Positions 26,822 to 36,161 of a stretch of DNA of 64,000 nt are shown here, piece by piece (position 1 is the first letter of the stretch; the number at the start of each line of letters is the position of its first letter). Source of the stretch: Bacteroidota bacterium. Lineage in GTDB: Bacteria > Bacteroidota > Bacteroidia > Bacteroidales > SKPS01. Below the pieces are notes generated by a model. The model saw only the letters and a program-made list of their open reading frames with translations. It was not told where the DNA came from and did not search any database. Position numbers and translations under genes: made by a program. The stretch covers positions 370,081 to 434,080 of the forward strand of contig JAKLII010000003.1 in assembly GCA_022709695.1 (NCBI GenBank), read 5' to 3'.

Positions 26822-26829
26822 CAAAGGTA
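26822..26829 (-). promoter_or_regulatory. -7 promoter box of the PHP phosphatase gene
   Basis: TACCTTTG on the minus strand, with only 5 nt between its last base and the ATG at 26816. This predicts a leaderless or near-leaderless transcript. Confidence 0.65.
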
Positions 26830-26936
26830 AGAGGCATGTCCTGAACAAAAATGTATTTCAGATTTTTTTTCCCTGCGATCTCCTTTTTTTGGATTTCAGG
26901 CAACTATACAGATGTAACTGCAGAAGAGGAGGGGAT

Positions 26937-28007
26937 ATGAAAAGCAGGGGAGCAGGATTTCTCTTTAAGATATGGATTTGTTTGGTTTACAGTTCCGGTT
27001 TGCAGGCTCAGGGGAGCGGGGTGCTGTGTATTTCTGAGCCCTTTACTGACACGGCATTTCCACCTGCCGGGTGGACTGCGGCAGGGGTTACGCGGGTTAC
27101 CTCTGCAGGATCCTTTGTGTCGGCACCTGCTGCCGCAAGTATTGGTACCTATAACGGTTCCCTTACCCTGCCCGTGGTGAGCAACCCGGTGGAGATACAG
27201 TTCCAGCTCGGACGCACCACCTCCACCACCGTGAAAGAGCTGATTGTAGAAGTGGGTATTGCCGGCGTGACGGGAGGATTTGTGCCGCTCGATACGTTTG
27301 ATCATTTTAACACACCCGACGGGGCGTTCCTGCTGTGCTCCGTGAACCTGACGGGCTGGTCGGCGGAGCCGGCGGTCTGGATCAGGTTGCGGAAAGCCTC
27401 CGCCACCACCTCTCCCTGGCGTATCGACGATGTGGAGGTGTACCATTCACCACCCCTGCCGGTTGCACTTACGGCATTCAAGGTTCTTCCTTATTCCCAG
27501 AAGATAGCAGAGCTCACCTGGTCTACGGCCGGCGAATGGAACAATGCCGGATTTGTGGTAGAATCATCCGGGGATGGATACCGGTTTGCTCCCATTGGAT
27601 ATGTTCCGGGAAACGGTACCACAACCCTCCCGCAGCACTACAGGTTTTCCGATCCGCTGGCAACCATCCCGGTGAGCTACTACAGACTCCGGCAGCAGGA
27701 TTTTGACGGAAAAGAGGAGTTGTCGGCCATCGCAGAGTGCAGGTTTTCTGACCCGCGCAACGATCCGGATATTGAATCCATCATAATCGCCAATGGTGTT
27801 CTCAGGATCTTTTTCCGACAGCCTCAGAGGGAGTTCCTGCAGATTTGCATAGATGATATTTATGGAAGGATTCTGGTGTCGGATGGGGTTTTTAACCCCG
27901 AAACCACAGAAATTTCACTGAATGTGAAACTTTTGGGAGGCATTCACGTACTATCTGTGACAAGCACCCAAAAAACGGTAACCCGTAAGTTTTTTGTTGA
28001 TTTCTGA
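26937..28007 (+). CDS. Type IX-secreted protein, type A sorting domain
   Basis: Exported protein of unknown function, about 356 residues. A signal peptide ends near GLQAQ. An N-terminal beta-sandwich-like region (about 26-170, with EPFTDTAFPPAGW and WRIDDVEVY) resembles the jelly-roll domains often found in surface and secreted Bacteroidota proteins. A linker (PLPVALTAFKV) and fibronectin-like segment follow, and the last 80 residues form a type A T9SS C-terminal domain (LQICIDDIYGRIL, then VLSVTSTQKTVTRKFFV). ATG at 26937 follows GAGGAGGGG, an unusually strong ribosome-binding site here. A terminator lies directly after the stop. Confidence 0.8.
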   Translation: MKSRGAGFLFKIWICLVYSSGLQAQGSGVLCISEPFTDTAFPPAGWTAAGVTRVTSAGSFVSAPAAASIGTYNGSLTLPVVSNPVEIQFQLGRTTSTTVKELIVEVGIAGVTGGFVPLDTFDHFNTPDGAFLLCSVNLTGWSAEPAVWIRLRKASATTSPWRIDDVEVYHSPPLPVALTAFKVLPYSQKIAELTWSTAGEWNNAGFVVESSGDGYRFAPIGYVPGNGTTTLPQHYRFSDPLATIPVSYYRLRQQDFDGKEELSAIAECRFSDPRNDPDIESIIIANGVLRIFFRQPQREFLQICIDDIYGRILVSDGVFNPETTEISLNVKLLGGIHVLSVTSTQKTVTRKFFVDF

Positions 28008-28014
28008 AGGATCA

Positions 28015-28047
28015 CCCCGGCACACCTCCGGGGTTTCCTTTTTTTTT
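28015..28047 (+). terminator. Rho-independent terminator between convergent T9SS cargo and ispG
   Basis: CCCCGG (28015-28020), 7-nt loop, CCGGGG (28028-28033), then TTTCCTTTTTTTTT. The T-run overlaps the ispG stop on the other strand. Confidence 0.85.
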
Positions 28048-29845
28048 AAGGCTCCTGCCAGTCGCCTCCTTCTTTGATCAGCCCAATCAAAGCTTCAATG
28101 GCATCTTCCTCCCTTACCCCGCGTTGCATTACCGTTTTCCCCCTGTACAGCGTTACCTTTCCGGCACCGGAACCCACATATCCGTAATCGGCATCGGCCA
28201 TCTCGCCCGGTCCGTTTACAATACAACCCATAATGCCGATTTTCAGCCCGGTGAGGTGCGCTGTGCGCTGCCTGATTTTTTCAGCTACCTCCCGTATGTT
28301 GAAGCGGGTTCTTCCGCACGAAGGGCATGAGATGTATTCCGTGGCGGTGATTCTGGACCGGGTTGCCTGCAGGATCATGAAGGAGAGCCTTACAAGCCCG
28401 GCGGGATCCTGCGGCCCCGACAACCACAGGGCATCTGCCACACCTTCGCTGAACCAGCAGGAGGCAATCACGGCTGCATGGATGGGAACCTCCGCCTGGG
28501 GAAAGTCCCCGCATTCGATTTTAAGAATCAGGGGTTGCCCCGGAAGGAATTGGTCGAGAATAGACACCCATGCCAGCCCAACAGAGGTATGCATCGCCAG
28601 TGGTGCCCTGATCACAGGGATAAACGCAGGGTTGTAGCTCAGAATTTCCGGCAGGGTCTCATCAGGATGCAACGGCAGCAGAAGTGCAGCTGGTTGATTT
28701 TTATCGGGGATAAAGGTCTCTTTTCCAAGGTATTCCACCAGGGGCAATCGGGCTTCAGAACCCCTGAATATCAGCGAATAGGGATTGTTTGCAGAAGTCT
28801 CTGCAACTATATCCGGTGAAGGATCGGCGTGGCAGGGCCGGTCAGCGATCACCAGCGGGGGATTTGTACCCCCCATTCCGGCAACCGGGATTGTCTCACG
28901 GCGGTGCCGGGTATTGGTGATGGGTGGGGTATGCCCTGTTGGTTTGGATGAACCTGTCACGGATTGGATCTCTGAAAACCGGCGTGCAAGCGTTGTTGCA
29001 GCGGGGATCTCTTCCACGGGATCACCAGTAAGCGAAACCCTGATGGTATCCCCGATTCCCTCTTCGAGCAGCAATCCGATCCCGGCAGCCGACTTCACGA
29101 TCCCCTCGTCACCGTATCCCGCCTCCGTAACGCCCAGATGCAATGGATAGTCGAAACCTTCTGCCTTCATTTTTTGCACCAGCAACCGGTACGCCCCAGT
29201 CATCACCTTTACATTGCTCGACTTCATCGAAAGAACCAGCTCATGAAAACCCATACAGTGAAAAATCCTCACAAACTCCAGGGCTGCCTCAGTCATCCCC
29301 TCCGGAGTGTCCCCGTACCGGTCCATAATCCTTGGTGATAGTGAGCCATGGTTGGAGCCAATTCGGATCACGGTTCCATGTTTGCGGCACACCGCAACCA
29401 GCTCTGCAAGCAATACTTCAATTTCAGCAAGCTCTTCATGATAACCGGCTTCATCCCAATGTGTTCTGAGCGGTTGCCCGGGTTTCCGGTAATTGCCCGG
29501 GTTAATCCGCACTTTATCTACTACCGGTGCGCATACCAGGGCAATGTCGGCGCTGAAATGCACATCCGCCACCAGCGGGACTTCGATGCCTGCAGCCCGC
29601 ACCATCGCCCTGATCTGCTTCAAATGTTGAACATCTTTGAGTGTGGGTACCGTAAGCCTGACCATTTCACAACCTGCCCTGGCCAGTGCAGAGATCTGCC
29701 TGACAGCCGCCTCAGGGTCATCCGGAGGTGTGTTCACCATCGACTGGATCCGGATGGGGTGGTTTCCACCCAATATCAGATTTCCGATCCTCACCTCACG
29801 GGTGGGAAACCTGCCGGGAACGGACTGTATGGGCAGAGTGGGCAT
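28046..29845 (-). CDS. ispG: 4-hydroxy-3-methylbut-2-en-1-yl diphosphate synthase, long form
   Basis: Penultimate step of the MEP isoprenoid pathway, a [4Fe-4S] enzyme. The protein has 599 residues against about 370 in E. coli, owing to the large central insert found in Bacteroidota, Chlamydiae and plants. The N-terminal TIM barrel (IQSMVNTPPDD, VRLTVPT, VADVHFSAD, VRINPGN) is followed by the insert at about 280-500. The C-terminal cluster domain has CPSCGRTRFN and GCIVNGPGEMADADYGYVG with the three Cys ligands. It starts 10 nt after the amidase gene and is probably co-transcribed with it. Confidence 0.95.
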   Translation of the reverse strand: MPTLPIQSVPGRFPTREVRIGNLILGGNHPIRIQSMVNTPPDDPEAAVRQISALARAGCEMVRLTVPTLKDVQHLKQIRAMVRAAGIEVPLVADVHFSADIALVCAPVVDKVRINPGNYRKPGQPLRTHWDEAGYHEELAEIEVLLAELVAVCRKHGTVIRIGSNHGSLSPRIMDRYGDTPEGMTEAALEFVRIFHCMGFHELVLSMKSSNVKVMTGAYRLLVQKMKAEGFDYPLHLGVTEAGYGDEGIVKSAAGIGLLLEEGIGDTIRVSLTGDPVEEIPAATTLARRFSEIQSVTGSSKPTGHTPPITNTRHRRETIPVAGMGGTNPPLVIADRPCHADPSPDIVAETSANNPYSLIFRGSEARLPLVEYLGKETFIPDKNQPAALLLPLHPDETLPEILSYNPAFIPVIRAPLAMHTSVGLAWVSILDQFLPGQPLILKIECGDFPQAEVPIHAAVIASCWFSEGVADALWLSGPQDPAGLVRLSFMILQATRSRITATEYISCPSCGRTRFNIREVAEKIRQRTAHLTGLKIGIMGCIVNGPGEMADADYGYVGSGAGKVTLYRGKTVMQRGVREEDAIEALIGLIKEGGDWQEP

Positions 29846-29855
29846 CAGGCAGTAA

Positions 29856-30659
29856 TCATGGATTGTGTTGGTTTGCAGAAAGATCCCAGTCAGGCGCTAT
29901 GAAGAACTTTTTCCGGTAGTGCATCATCTCCTCATAACTCAGGCTGTATTCCAGGACAGATTCGGAAGCGTCCCCGGCATCGGCAAAGATTTCTCCGAAA
30001 GGACTGATCACCATGGAGTTGCCGGAATGGGATATCCCGTTTCCATCTGTGCCGGTACGGTTCACGGCTGCCACATACGCCTGGTTTTCAATGGCTCTGG
30101 CCATCAGGAGGCTGCGCCAGTGAAAGGTCCGGGTGGCAGGCCAGTTGGCATGGTAGCAAAGCACATCGAACTCGTAGGTCTCCTCAAGATACCGGTTCAT
30201 GCTCCAAACCGGGAATCTGAGGTCGTAGCAGGTGAGCGGAAGTATACGCCACCCCTTCACGGTAAAAGCTCTGCGTTCTTTTCCGGGCATGAAACATCCG
30301 GCTTCTCCTCCCGGACGGAAAAGATGGCGTTTGTCATAGAACCCCAGGTCACCATCGGGGAATACCCATATCAGCCGGTTTACATAGGCATCCCTTACGC
30401 GGATCATCAGGGTTCCGGCAACCACGCACTGGTATTCGGCGGCGTGGGTCACCATCCATTCCACCGTGGGGCCATCCATGGTTTCGGCCAGATGTTCGGG
30501 GTTCATCGAAAATGCCGTATTGAAAACCTCCGGCAGCAGCACAAGGTCAGGCTGTGAGGCAAGGCTGCCGAACATCCTGGCAAATCTTGCCAGGTTCACT
30601 TCTTTATTTTCCCATTCGAGTTCTGCCTGAAGCAGTGCAATCCTCAGATCATGCGTCAT
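29856..30659 (-). CDS. Nitrilase-family amidohydrolase (omega-amidase-like)
   Basis: Carbon-nitrogen hydrolase, about 267 residues, probably deaminating a dicarboxylic acid monoamide such as 2-oxoglutaramate, as YafV does. The catalytic triad is visible: Glu in LLPEVFNTAFSM, Lys in YDKRHLF and Cys in LTCYDLRFP. The GFYDKRHLF and RFPVWSMN surroundings fit the omega-amidase subfamily best. ATG at 30659 gives the normal N-terminus DLRIALLQAELEW; the longer start at 30680 overlaps a promoter-like TTCCTTTG (minus, 30678-30685). It heads the operon with ispG; no functional link between the two is obvious. Confidence 0.85.
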   Translation of the reverse strand: MTHDLRIALLQAELEWENKEVNLARFARMFGSLASQPDLVLLPEVFNTAFSMNPEHLAETMDGPTVEWMVTHAAEYQCVVAGTLMIRVRDAYVNRLIWVFPDGDLGFYDKRHLFRPGGEAGCFMPGKERRAFTVKGWRILPLTCYDLRFPVWSMNRYLEETYEFDVLCYHANWPATRTFHWRSLLMARAIENQAYVAAVNRTGTDGNGISHSGNSMVISPFGEIFADAGDASESVLEYSLSYEEMMHYRKKFFIAPDWDLSANQHNP

Positions 30660-30770
30660 AGCTGCTGTTTTCTTTTGCAAAGGAAACCCATTTTTGCCAT
30701 CTGTGGTTCACTTCTTCCCGATTCATGATTCAAATTCTCCTGCCATGTATTGAATTTTAAATCTGTTTGG

Positions 30771-30778
30771 TATATTTG
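30771..30778 (+). promoter_or_regulatory. Promoter of pgk
   Basis: -7 box TATATTTG (exact), with TTG at 30750-30752 placed 18 nt upstream as -33 element. The pgk ATG follows 25 nt later. Confidence 0.75.
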
Positions 30779-30802
30779 ACCTGAAATAAAATCCGGAATA
30801 CC

Positions 30803-31999
30803 ATGAAACTGAAAACCATCGAAGATGCCAATTTTAAAGGGAAAAGGGTGCTGATCAGGGTCGACTTCAATGTCCCGCTGAACCATAACCGTCAGGTAAC
30901 CGACATCACCCGGATCAGGGAATCGTTGCCTACCATTCATAAAGTGCTCAGCGATGGCGCATCTGTCATCCTGATGTCGCACCTCGGAAGGCCCAAGGGG
31001 GGATTTGAAAACGACTATTCCCTTACACCGGTGGTCCCCATTTTATCGAACCTGCTCAACCGCGATATCATCTTCAGCCGTGACCTTTTTGGCCCCAAAA
31101 CCATAGAGGTGGCCAAAGCCCTGAAACCAGGGCAGATCCTGCTGCTTGAAAACCTCCGGTTCTATCCGGAAGAGACCGAGGGGGATGAGGAATTTGCCAG
31201 GAATCTGGCATCACTCGGGGATGCCTACGTCAATGATGCTTTCGGAACCTCTCACCGCCCTCACGCTTCGGTGTATACCGTAGCAAAATATTTCAGCGAA
31301 AAATACTTCGGACTTCTGCTGGCCAACGAAATCAAGAACCTGGAAACAGTGCTCAATACCAAAGCCTCGCCGTTTACGGCCATCATCGGCGGGGCAAAGG
31401 TGTCGTCTAAGATCTCCATCATAAAAAACCTGCTGAATAAGGTTGATAACATGATCATTGGTGGAGGGATGGCTTTTACCTTCATCAGGGCCCTTGACGG
31501 CAAAGTAGGGAATTCCCTTATCGAGGAGGACCGGATTGACCTTGCCAAGAACCTCATTAAGGAGATGATGCTAAAGGGGGTAAATCTGTATCTTCCGACA
31601 GATGCGGTTATTGCGGATTCGTTCTCCAACGATACACAGATTCGGGAGGTGAATTCGTACGATGTGCCCGATGGATGGATGGCACTGGATATCGGGAAGA
31701 AGAGTTGCCGCCGGTTTGCTGAGATCATCAACAGCTCGCAGAAGATCCTCTGGAACGGACCTATGGGGGTTTTTGAAATGGACCATTTCAAACAGGGCAC
31801 AAAAGCGGTGGCTATTGCCGTGGCAAGTGCCACCATCAGCGGGGCTTTCTCGTCGGTAGGCGGGGGAGATTCGGTTGCAGCCATCAACCAGTACAACCTG
31901 AGCGACCAGATCACCTACGTATCAACCGGCGGAGGGGCCATGCTGGAATATCTGGAAGGGAAAGAGTTGCCGGCTATTCAAGCCCTGCTTGAAGGGTAA
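30803..31999 (+). CDS. pgk: Phosphoglycerate kinase
   Basis: Transfers phosphate from 1,3-bisphosphoglycerate to ADP in glycolysis. The protein has 398 residues, the usual bacterial length. VLIRVDFNVPLN is near the N-terminus, followed by SHLGRPKG, FGTSHRPHAS, GGAKVSSKI and the nucleotide-binding GGGDSVAAINQ with STGGGAMLEYLEG at the end. It has its own promoter and converges on glmS with only 6 nt between the stops. Confidence 0.97.
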   Translation: MKLKTIEDANFKGKRVLIRVDFNVPLNHNRQVTDITRIRESLPTIHKVLSDGASVILMSHLGRPKGGFENDYSLTPVVPILSNLLNRDIIFSRDLFGPKTIEVAKALKPGQILLLENLRFYPEETEGDEEFARNLASLGDAYVNDAFGTSHRPHASVYTVAKYFSEKYFGLLLANEIKNLETVLNTKASPFTAIIGGAKVSSKISIIKNLLNKVDNMIIGGGMAFTFIRALDGKVGNSLIEEDRIDLAKNLIKEMMLKGVNLYLPTDAVIADSFSNDTQIREVNSYDVPDGWMALDIGKKSCRRFAEIINSSQKILWNGPMGVFEMDHFKQGTKAVAIAVASATISGAFSSVGGGDSVAAINQYNLSDQITYVSTGGGAMLEYLEGKELPAIQALLEG

Positions 32000-32005
32000 C
32001 AGCTT

Positions 32006-33844
32006 TTACTCCACGGTAACCGACTTTGCAAGATTCCTTGGCTGATCCACATTGCATCCCCGTAATACTGCAATATGGTAGGAGAGGAGCTGCAGCGGAA
32101 CAACCGCCAGAATGGGTACGAACATCTCCTCGGTTTCAGGCACTTCAATGATGTAATCGGCCATGGTCTTTACCGCTTTGTCGCCTTTGGTAACTACGGC
32201 GATGATAATGCCGTTGCGGGCTTTCACCTCCTGGATGTTTGAGATCACCTTTTCATACGATCCCTTGTTGGTGGCAATGACCACCACAGGCATGTGGGCA
32301 TCGATCAGGGCGATGGGGCCGTGCTTCATTTCAGCAGCAGGGTATCCTTCAGCATGAATATAGCTGATTTCCTTCAGTTTGAGGGCTCCTTCGAGGGCTA
32401 CCGGGAAATTATAACCCCTTCCGAGGTAGAGAAAATTGCGGGCATCTTTAAATTTTTTGCTGATATCCAGCACGGTAGCATCGGAACTGAGTGCCTCTTC
32501 GATCTTTTCGGGCAATATCTCCATTTCGTTGAGAAGTTGTTGGTAGCGTGATTTGCTGATGGTCCCCTTTTTCGAAGCGATCATCAGAGCCATCAAGGAG
32601 AGGATGGTTACCTGTGCGGTAAAGGCCTTGGTGCTGGCAACCCCGATTTCGGGGCCGGCATGGGTGAAGGATCCGCCATGGGTAGCACGTGAGATGCTCG
32701 ACCCCACAACGTTGCAGATACCCAGAATGGTGGCTCCTTTCGACTTGGCCAGCTCAATGGCAGCCAGCGTATCGGCGGTTTCCCCTGACTGGGATATGGC
32801 AATTACGATGTCGTCTTCGCGAATCACCGGGTTGCGGTATCGGAATTCCGATGCATATTCAACCTCTACCGGAATCCTGGTAAGGTCCTCAAACAGGTAT
32901 TCCCCCACCAGGCAGGCATGCCAGGAGGTACCACAGGCCACCATAATGATCCTTCGGGCAGATACCAGTTTCTGTTCAAAATCAATCACACCTCCCAGGA
33001 CCACCACCCCTGCCCGGGCATTGAGCCTGCCGCGCATGCTGTCGCGCACCGACCGCGGCTGTTCGTATATCTCCTTGAGCATAAAGTGCTCATAACCCTC
33101 CTTGGCAAGGGCACTGAGGTTCATCTCCAGCTCCTGCACATAAGGGGTCTTCACTTCGTTGCGGATGGTTACGATCTCAAGTTCATGGTTGCGCCGGATC
33201 ACCGCCACCTCCTCGTCGTTCATATACACCACATGGGTCGTATGCTCAACAATCGGGGTTGCGTCAGATGCCACAAAGTATTCGTCGTTTCCGATGCCGA
33301 TAACCATCGGACTCCCTTTTTTGGCGGCAATCAGCATATCGGGCTGGTCGTGCGACATCACCACAATGGCATAGGCACCTATTACCTGGTTTAGTGCAAT
33401 TTTCACAGCCTCCACCAGATCAACCCCTTCTTTGGTCTTGATGTCTTCGATCAGATTCACCAGAACCTCTGTATCAGTCTGACTTTCAAATTTATATCCT
33501 CTTTGTGTAAGCTCTTCCTTCAGTGACGCATAGTTTTCGATAATGCCGTTATGAATCAGGGTAAGTTGTTTCCGGTATGAGCTGACGGGGTGCGCATTCA
33601 CATCGGAGGGCTCTCCGTGTGTAGCCCACCGGGTATGGGCAATCCCGATGTTTCCGGTGATGTCTTTACCTTTCACAAAGGATTCCAGTTCGGCCACCTT
33701 GCCTTTGCATTTATACAGATTGATCCCTTCGTTGAAAATGGCGATCCCGGCACTGTCGTATCCCCGGTACTCAAGCCGGTAAAGGCCATTGATCAGGATA
33801 GGGTATGCCTGTTTAGGCCCGATGTAGGCAACAATTCCGCACAT
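32006..33844 (-). CDS. glmS: Glucosamine-fructose-6-phosphate aminotransferase (isomerizing)
   Basis: Makes glucosamine 6-phosphate from fructose 6-phosphate and glutamine, for UDP-GlcNAc, peptidoglycan and lipid A. The protein has 612 residues: N-terminal glutaminase domain with nucleophile Cys2 (MCGIVAYIG) and RWATHGEPSD, then two SIS isomerase domains (ACGTSWHA, ISQSGETADT, EVASTKAFTAQ-like VASTKAFTAQ) and the conserved C-terminus RNLAKSVTVE. It follows the DUF4270 gene by 19 nt and is probably the last gene of the GT5-DUF4270-glmS operon. No glmS ribozyme is seen upstream, and none is expected in this phylum. Confidence 0.97.
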   Translation of the reverse strand: MCGIVAYIGPKQAYPILINGLYRLEYRGYDSAGIAIFNEGINLYKCKGKVAELESFVKGKDITGNIGIAHTRWATHGEPSDVNAHPVSSYRKQLTLIHNGIIENYASLKEELTQRGYKFESQTDTEVLVNLIEDIKTKEGVDLVEAVKIALNQVIGAYAIVVMSHDQPDMLIAAKKGSPMVIGIGNDEYFVASDATPIVEHTTHVVYMNDEEVAVIRRNHELEIVTIRNEVKTPYVQELEMNLSALAKEGYEHFMLKEIYEQPRSVRDSMRGRLNARAGVVVLGGVIDFEQKLVSARRIIMVACGTSWHACLVGEYLFEDLTRIPVEVEYASEFRYRNPVIREDDIVIAISQSGETADTLAAIELAKSKGATILGICNVVGSSISRATHGGSFTHAGPEIGVASTKAFTAQVTILSLMALMIASKKGTISKSRYQQLLNEMEILPEKIEEALSSDATVLDISKKFKDARNFLYLGRGYNFPVALEGALKLKEISYIHAEGYPAAEMKHGPIALIDAHMPVVVIATNKGSYEKVISNIQEVKARNGIIIAVVTKGDKAVKTMADYIIEVPETEEMFVPILAVVPLQLLSYHIAVLRGCNVDQPRNLAKSVTVE

Positions 33845-33863
33845 AGGTTATCTTTTTTGGGGA

Positions 33864-35180
33864 TTAGGGCTTTGCGTAAACAATTTCAAGACGCAGATTC
33901 TGCATACCGGGGGTATTGCCCAGCACTGTGGTCCGGTCGGCTTTCACAGCAGCGGCTGATACCAGGATCACAAGGCCATGGTTTTCATACTCACCTGCGA
34001 GAATGCTCTGGAGATATCTCGATACTCTGAACCTGTATTCATGCCTGGTTTCGTCATAGGTTCCTCCCAGAAAGGTCTCCCCTTCGAGGAAATCGGCGGT
34101 GAAGGCGTTTTTCCCCTCATCGGTGATTCTGGCGATGGTGAGCTTTGCTGCAGGCTTGAAAGTGGTTGAGGTGAAATCGGTGGAATCCACCTTTATGACC
34201 AGTTCCGCGCGGTTGATGGCAACAGGTCCGTTCTTGTAAAGATCTTTGATATGGGGAAATTTTACCCGGATCTTCATGCCCGCCATCGCCTGAAGGTAAA
34301 GCCTGGGATTGTTACCGTTGGTGTCCTGCAGGTTTAGGGCAGGTTCCGCATGCGTATACCCGCTGTGGTCGAAATGGGAAAATTTGGCGCAATCATCGTT
34401 TATGTTAAAAGGATACGTGAGGGTATCTGAGGCATTGTGGTAGTACAGGGTGAGCCTGGAGAGATCAGCATTGAGGTTGAAATATGCCACAATCCCCTGA
34501 TTGACAGACGATACTTCTTCTGCAGTAATGTACAATCCTTTAAAAAACTTGATAAAAGCGTCATTATTGGCAAGGTCGGTGGTGCCTGATGCGTTGATGA
34601 ATTTCTGAATCAGATCCGGGCCAAGGCTTATCTTGAGGAGCGGTGATACCTTTTTTCCGCCAAATTCAACACTGTCGTAAGGATTGATCCGGACCACATC
34701 GTCGAATAACAGGGTGGTAACCGGAAGGGTCTGGTGGGAATAGTAGGAGGAATCTTTGTGAAAAACTGCGGTGGGATCGATCTCATACACTTTCAGCCTG
34801 AGTGATGCGAGGGAATCGCCGTAGTAACCATTGTACTGGAGGGTAAGTACCAGGGAGTCGCCCACAGGATTGGTGCCGAAACCCACGTTGTTGGTGGAGA
34901 GACGTGCCTGGGTATAGATGGAGGACGTAGTTTTTCCGAATACCGGATCATAATAGCTGCCCAGCAGATGAAGGTAAACCCCGCTGGTTTGCAGAGAGTC
35001 TTCCTTAATGCTCCATGCCCGTACAGTGGTGGTGTCGGTATAACTCATGCCTATCAGATCGCCCGGCAGGTTCACCAGATCAATACCGAGCTCATCTTCC
35101 TTTTTACAACCCTGAAACAAAAGGAGTATCAGGATGGAGGGCAAAATCAGATTGACAGAAATTTTCAGCAGGTTTCTCAA
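33864..35180 (-). CDS. DUF4270 family lipoprotein
   Basis: Exported lipoprotein of unknown function, about 438 residues, with lipobox LFQGC followed by KKEDELGID, typical of DUF4270 proteins. The mature part is beta-rich with many Tyr/Asp motifs and ends VLGNTPGMQNLRLEIVY. No ATG sits in a good position: TTG at 35180 gives a clean signal peptide (LRNLLKISVNLILPS), whereas ATGs at 35231 and 35240 overlap the preceding GT5 gene. The order GT5, DUF4270, glmS next to panC and panD recurs in Bacteroidota to my knowledge, suggesting an envelope role. Confidence 0.78.
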   Translation of the reverse strand: MRNLLKISVNLILPSILILLLFQGCKKEDELGIDLVNLPGDLIGMSYTDTTTVRAWSIKEDSLQTSGVYLHLLGSYYDPVFGKTTSSIYTQARLSTNNVGFGTNPVGDSLVLTLQYNGYYGDSLASLRLKVYEIDPTAVFHKDSSYYSHQTLPVTTLLFDDVVRINPYDSVEFGGKKVSPLLKISLGPDLIQKFINASGTTDLANNDAFIKFFKGLYITAEEVSSVNQGIVAYFNLNADLSRLTLYYHNASDTLTYPFNINDDCAKFSHFDHSGYTHAEPALNLQDTNGNNPRLYLQAMAGMKIRVKFPHIKDLYKNGPVAINRAELVIKVDSTDFTSTTFKPAAKLTIARITDEGKNAFTADFLEGETFLGGTYDETRHEYRFRVSRYLQSILAGEYENHGLVILVSAAAVKADRTTVLGNTPGMQNLRLEIVYAKP

Positions 35181-35193
35181 TGGGAGGGTTGTA

Positions 35194-36027
35194 TTAATGG
35201 GTGACGGGTGCCCCCTGGAGCACCTCTTCATAAAACTCATCAAAGGTGTTGATGTACGAATCGGCCGGCTGGTAAGGCAGTATGGGTTTTCCGGAGGCAT
35301 TTGCCATCTGCATCAGACGGTCATCAAGGGTCGGGCTCCCGATGATCAGGGCATCGCTCATGGTGATGGCGCCCTGCATCAGTCCGTAATAATCGGGTGT
35401 GGAAAAAATTGGCAGTTTCTCTTCCGGTACCCCTTCCATCCGTATCTTCTCATGAAAATCGGCAGCAATCGGTTCAGGGAAGGCATCGTCGTACAGGGAG
35501 AAAATCACCTTTGCCCTGGAAAATATAGGATTTTCATGGTAGGCGGTCTTGATGTAGAAGGGCAGTATGCTGGAGAGCCAGCCATGGCAATGAATAATCG
35601 AAGGTGCCCAGCCCAGCTTCTTCACCGTTTCAATCACACCGCGGCTGTAAAACACGGCCCGTTCATCGTTGTCTTCGTAAAAAACATTGTTCTTATCCCG
35701 CAATACCGATTTCCGGTGAAAATAATCCTCATTGTCGATGAAGTAGATCTGCATTCTGGCTGACTGTATCGAAGCAACCTTGATGATCAGGGGATGGTCG
35801 GCATCATTGATCACGATGTTCATCCCTGAAAGCCTGATTACTTCGTGGAGCTGGTTGCGCCGTTCGTTGATGGTGCCAAACCGGGGCATAAATGTGCGGA
35901 TCTCACGCCCCTTCTCCTGGATTCCCTGCGGAAGATACCTCCCGATAAGGCCCAGATGACTCTCCTTCATGTACGGTGTGATCTCCTGTGTCACAAACAA
36001 TACCCTCATCTTTTCTTTTGCAGTCAT
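35194..36027 (-). CDS. Stand-alone GT5 (glycogen/starch synthase) catalytic N-domain
   Basis: About 277 residues matching only the N-terminal Rossmann domain of ADP-glucose-type glycogen synthases (VLFVTQEITPYMKESHLG, IRTFMPRFG, IIHCHGWLSSILPFYI, SDALIIGSPT). The C-terminal nucleotide-binding domain found in full-length enzymes of about 480 residues is missing, and the first loop reads KESHLG rather than the KTGGLG acceptor loop. The frame is intact and ends cleanly, so it looks like a real short family rather than a fragment; catalytic activity is doubtful. ATG at 36027 follows a -7 box at 36050-36057. It is divergent from panC. Confidence 0.8.
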   Translation of the reverse strand: MTAKEKMRVLFVTQEITPYMKESHLGLIGRYLPQGIQEKGREIRTFMPRFGTINERRNQLHEVIRLSGMNIVINDADHPLIIKVASIQSARMQIYFIDNEDYFHRKSVLRDKNNVFYEDNDERAVFYSRGVIETVKKLGWAPSIIHCHGWLSSILPFYIKTAYHENPIFSRAKVIFSLYDDAFPEPIAADFHEKIRMEGVPEEKLPIFSTPDYYGLMQGAITMSDALIIGSPTLDDRLMQMANASGKPILPYQPADSYINTFDEFYEEVLQGAPVTH

Positions 36028-36049
36028 GGTCAATTATTTAAAGCGACTG

Positions 36050-36057
36050 CAAAGTTA
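36050..36057 (-). promoter_or_regulatory. -7 promoter box of the GT5-DUF4270-glmS operon
   Basis: TAACTTTG on the minus strand (exact TAnnTTTG), 22 nt before the ATG at 36027. Confidence 0.7.
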
Positions 36058-36161
36058 GTAAAAAATTGCTGTTTATCGGCAGGTAACCGTAGCTTTGCCT
36101 GCTCAATAACCTCACATCAGACGTATTATTGCGTTAAAATACTACATCCGTATCCGAAGAA

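Noticed and set aside
33845..33863. glmS ribozyme or riboswitch upstream of glmS
   Set aside because: Only 19 nt separate the genes and no such structure is present.
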